From the NCBI GenBank assembly GCA_003694225.1, contig RFKT01000212.1, forward strand, positions 1-5,411: DNA of 5,411 nt, given 5' to 3'. Shown here piece after piece: positions 4,818 through 5,411 of the stretch. The stretch comes from Candidatus Dadabacteria bacterium (GTDB lineage Bacteria > Bdellovibrionota_C > UBA2361 > J135). Positions within the stretch are counted from its first letter, which is position 1; each line of letters opens with the position of its first letter. Below the pieces are notes generated by a model. That model was not told where the DNA came from, did no database searches, and worked only from the letters and a program-made list of their open reading frames with translations. The position numbers and the translations under genes are program-made.

Positions 4818-5411
4818 ATGGCAAGAGAATTTAACATACCCAGCTATTATCTGTCAGACCAGATATCCCTTATAAAACATATCCGGAAAGAGGCAGATCA
4901 CAGGAAGAAGGATTTTTCTCCAACAGAGATAGATCTTGGCGCGGTTTCCTTTAAGATAGCCCGCTTTTTCGGGTTTTGCTTTGGTGTTCAGAACGCCATA
5001 GAGATAGCTTATCGGGCTATATCAGAAAATCCCGGGAAAAGGATTTTTCTCCTTAGCGAGATGATACACAACTTTTATGTAAATGAGGATTTGCAGAAAA
5101 AGGGGGTGAGGTTCCTGAGAACTACGGAAGGAGAGCAGCTTATAGATTTTGCCGAACTCACCTCAGATGATATCGTCATTATACCGGCTTTTGGAACCAC
5201 TCCCGAGCTTTTAGATAAGCTTAAAAGCCGAGGGATTGATCCATGCCTGTATAACACCACCTGTCCCTTTGTGGAAAAGGTATGGAAGCGGGCGCACCAG
5301 CTTGGACAGAGCGGATATACTGTTGTTGTCCACGGCAAATACAACCATGAAGAGACAAGAGCAACCTTTTCTCACGCAAAAAGGGACGCTCCTACTATAA
5401 TCATTAGGGAC
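4818..5411 (+). CDS. ispH: 4-hydroxy-3-methylbut-2-enyl diphosphate reductase, long cyanobacterial/plant-like type (5' part)
   Basis: The first 198 residues are in the window and the frame is open at the right edge. IspH (LytB) is the [4Fe-4S] enzyme of the last MEP-pathway step, reducing HMBPP to IPP and DMAPP in the cytoplasm. Residues 1-45 are a charged N-terminal extension absent from the E. coli form. Core motifs are F51-G-F-C54-F-G-V57 (first cluster cysteine), E81-M-I-H84-N (E. coli H41), P123-A-F125-G-T-T128, T147-T-C149-P-F-V-E-K-V-W156 (second cluster cysteine), and H172-G-K-Y-N-H177-E-E179-T (E. coli H124 and E126). The third cysteine is outside the window. 'PAFG' and 'HGKYNHEET' are the signature of the longer plant/cyanobacterial-like subfamily, also present, as I recall, in Bacteroidota and PVC-type bacteria; Phe replaces E. 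coli H74. The ATG follows an in-frame stop at 4806-4808, and the next Met is residue 82, after the first cluster cysteine, so the start is certain despite the absent Shine-Dalgarno. Divergent from fbp. Confidence 0.93.
   Translation, partial: MAREFNIPSYYLSDQISLIKHIRKEADHRKKDFSPTEIDLGAVSFKIARFFGFCFGVQNAIEIAYRAISENPGKRIFLLSEMIHNFYVNEDLQKKGVRFLRTTEGEQLIDFAELTSDDIVIIPAFGTTPELLDKLKSRGIDPCLYNTTCPFVEKVWKRAHQLGQSGYTVVVHGKYNHEETRATFSHAKRDAPTIIIRD

Noticed and set aside
4553..4837. Minus-strand open frame of 94 codons running from fbp into ispH
   Set aside because: It overlaps the fbp start region in another frame and crosses the ispH start, shows no family motif, and contains the promoter-like sequences.
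5075..5344. Minus-strand open frame of 89 codons inside ispH
   Set aside because: It is antisense to conserved IspH residues, and its composition follows from the sense codons.
1..5411. CRISPR array, tRNA, rRNA, transposase, phage or toxin-antitoxin genes
   Set aside because: No regularly spaced repeats, cloverleaf sequences or relevant protein motifs were seen on either strand.

Overview
The window looks like an ordinary chromosomal segment of a Gram-negative-type bacterium with moderate, slightly AT-leaning composition and frequent ATA, AGA and AGG codons. Two features suggest an uncultured lineage such as Omnitrophota or a PVC/Bacteroidota-like relative. One is a membrane protein ending in an 'R-x-W-N-P ... 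D-x-R-x-L-G-V' domain of a kind I associate with Omnitrophota surface-glycan proteins. The other is a long, N-terminally extended IspH of the cyanobacterial/plant-like type. This placement is from memory of family patterns and is not firm.

Layout: (1) positions 2-649 (+), the C-terminal end of a multi-spanning membrane protein, probably of the O-antigen ligase/polymerase kind, cut by the left edge. (2) 697-1629 (-), a cysteine synthase with an unusual cysteine-containing tail. (3) 1630-1737, a divergent intergenic region with promoter candidates for both flanking genes. (4) 1738-3606 (+), a two-domain protein: an acetyl-CoA hydrolase/4-hydroxybutyrate CoA-transferase-type domain fused to a C-terminal GNAT acetyltransferase domain. 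(5) 3607-3660, a convergent intergenic region with two inverted repeats that look like terminators. (6) 3661-4662 (-), a class I fructose-1,6-bisphosphatase with His at a normally Glu metal-ligand position. (7) 4663-4817, a second divergent intergenic region with small inverted repeats. (8) 4818-5411 (+), the first 198 residues of IspH, running off the right edge.

The genes alternate in strand (+, -, +, -, +), so each is probably its own transcription unit. They cover surface glycans, cysteine synthesis, acyl-CoA/acetate metabolism, gluconeogenesis and isoprenoid synthesis. I see no mobile element, CRISPR array, phage gene, toxin-antitoxin pair, tRNA or rRNA, and no clear sign of a new multi-gene system. 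The points most worth a second look are the substituted active-site residues in the FBPase, the CoA-transferase/GNAT fusion divergent from cysteine synthase, and two genes (cysteine synthase and ispH) whose starts lack a Shine-Dalgarno and lie just after promoter-like -10 boxes, as in leaderless transcripts.
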